Assembly: GCA_028694115.1 (NCBI GenBank)
Contig: JAQUUB010000160.1
Coordinates: 1 to 7,304 of the forward strand
Direction: 5' to 3'
Length of the DNA stretch: 7,304 nucleotides
Origin: Lachnospiraceae bacterium
Lineage (GTDB): Bacteria; Bacillota_A; Clostridia; Lachnospirales; Lachnospiraceae
Both the position numbers and the translations under genes were made by a program. Under the pieces are notes generated by a model. That model ran no database searches. It saw only the letters and a list, made by a program, of their open reading frames with translations, and was not told the origin of the DNA. Positions 6,939-7,304 of the stretch are shown here, piece by piece; the stretch's first letter is position 1, and every line of letters starts with the position of its first letter.

Positions 6939-6988
6939 AAAAAAAGAACTCAGTTGTGCCATATATATCACATTACACCTGAGTTCTT
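6939..6988 (-). terminator. Intrinsic terminator in the speD leader, probable attenuator
   Basis: On the minus strand AAGAACTCAG (6988-6979) and CTGAGTTCTT (6953-6944) form a perfect 10-bp stem. The 25-nt loop can fold further through TGTG/CACA. A run of seven T (6945-6939) follows, two of them in the stem. It ends 53 nt before the speD ATG and lies downstream of the only good promoter in the leader. I see no convincing promoter between it and speD. Operon expression would therefore depend on readthrough, which is the layout of transcription attenuation. It could instead end a stand-alone small RNA of about 300 nt. Confidence 0.85.
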
Positions 6989-7004
6989 CTACTATTTGTA
7001 TTAT

Positions 7005-7028
7005 TTATATTTGAATTTGCATTCGCAT
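7005..7028 (-). other. Possible short leader reading frame MRMQIQI before the attenuator
   Basis: An ATG at 7028 opens a 7-codon frame ending in TAA at 7007-7005, 16 nt before the terminator stem. A weak GGA (7039-7037) lies 8 nt upstream. Two of the seven codons are methionine, which is suggestive next to an AdoMet-using gene, but a frame this short in AT-rich DNA can easily arise by chance. Confidence 0.2.
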
Positions 7029-7092
7029 TTTATTTATCCAATATAGCGTCTTAGAGTCTATATAGCAAGAATTACTTTTACTACTCTTATCG

Positions 7093-7174
7093 ATTGTTTC
7101 ACAAGTGTGATGTGCCTCTTAAGCACACGGTTGTATAGTCACCAACTCAATGCCGGTCAATTCCCGACGTCAAC
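7093..7174 (-). ncRNA. Candidate structured RNA (aptamer-like) in the 5' leader of speD, class not recognised
   Basis: Several adjacent hairpins can be drawn on the minus-strand transcript: GTCGG/CCGGC (7168-7164 with 7156-7152, 7-nt loop), GTTG/CAAC (7146-7143 with 7133-7130), GTGTGC/GCACAT (7128-7123 with 7115-7110, 7-nt loop), and TCACA/TGTGA (7110-7099, tight loop, competing for one base). A weak closing helix GTTG/CAAT (7174-7171 with 7096-7093) would enclose them. This patch is visibly more GC-rich than the surrounding leader. It does not match the consensus of SAM, lysine, glycine, guanidine, c-di-GMP, THF or T-box elements as I know them. Pairing was done by eye, without energy calculation or alignment. 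Confidence 0.5.
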
Positions 7175-7241
7175 TTATAAAATTCATATAAGGAAAGAAA
7201 TAAATTCCTGCAAAAATTTCTAATCGCTTTTGCCAAAAACA

Positions 7242-7271
7242 ATTATATAATACCTAAATTTAAAAAGTCAA
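7242..7271 (-). promoter_or_regulatory. Sigma-A-type promoter of the polyamine operon leader
   Basis: On the minus strand TTGACT (7271-7266) and a perfect TATAAT (7247-7242) are separated by 18 nt. Transcription would begin near 7235, giving an untranslated leader of about 350 nt before speD. A further TATAAT-like box at 7292-7287 might belong to a second promoter whose -35 lies outside the window. Confidence 0.75.
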
Positions 7272-7304
7272 TAGTATTTTATTAGAATTATACCTATGAT
7301 TGTT

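Noticed and set aside
6944..6988. Terminator acting on the plus strand
   Set aside because: The stem is symmetric, but on the plus strand it is followed by CTACTATTTG rather than a T-run. The seven-base run is on the minus-strand side.
7093..7174. tRNA-like or T-box element
   Set aside because: Two hairpins have 7-nt loops, but there is no GTTC-type T-arm, acceptor stem or CCA, and no T-box consensus before the terminator.
1..7304. Mobile elements, CRISPR arrays or integration sites
   Set aside because: No transposase, integrase, regularly spaced repeat array, tRNA gene or terminal inverted repeats were seen.

Overview
The window looks like a piece of a low-GC Clostridia chromosome, most likely Lachnospiraceae-like. 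This is inferred from the AT-rich intergenic DNA, the strong GGAGG-type ribosome binding sites, the sigma-A-type promoters and the gene families; no 16S or other taxonomic marker is present.

Layout. Positions 1-144 (minus strand) hold the first 48 codons of a membrane protein, probably a methyl-accepting chemotaxis receptor, which runs off the left edge. Positions 145-358 are a divergent control region with a clear minus-strand promoter and an unusual set of direct and inverted TGTCA/TGACA repeats. Positions 359-538 (plus strand) encode an unrecognised 59-residue protein with two CxxC pairs. From 539 to 6885 six tightly packed minus-strand genes form one polyamine biosynthesis operon. In transcription order they are speD (AdoMet decarboxylase), a fold-I arginine/lysine/ornithine decarboxylase (speA-like), speE (spermidine synthase), speB (agmatinase), a carboxy(nor)spermidine dehydrogenase, and nspC (carboxy(nor)spermidine decarboxylase). 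Positions 6886-7304 are a long, structured, non-coding leader with its own promoter and an intrinsic terminator before speD.

How the genes work together. SpeA plus SpeB would turn arginine into agmatine and then putrescine. Two different routes can then make spermidine from putrescine: SpeD plus SpeE (decarboxylated AdoMet as aminopropyl donor), and the dehydrogenase plus NspC (aspartate semialdehyde as carbon donor, via carboxyspermidine). Having both in one transcription unit is the main biological oddity. The routes may be redundant, may serve different growth conditions, or may act on different amines to give norspermidine, spermine or similar products.

Regulation. The only good promoter I see for the operon is at 7242-7271, about 350 nt upstream of the speD start. 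Between it and speD are a cluster of short hairpins (about 7093-7174) and a 10-bp stem followed by a T-run (6939-6988). A segment of the upstream cluster can pair with the 5' arm of the terminator. This is the architecture expected of an attenuator or riboswitch. I do not recognise it as a known class, and it is the best candidate here for something undescribed.
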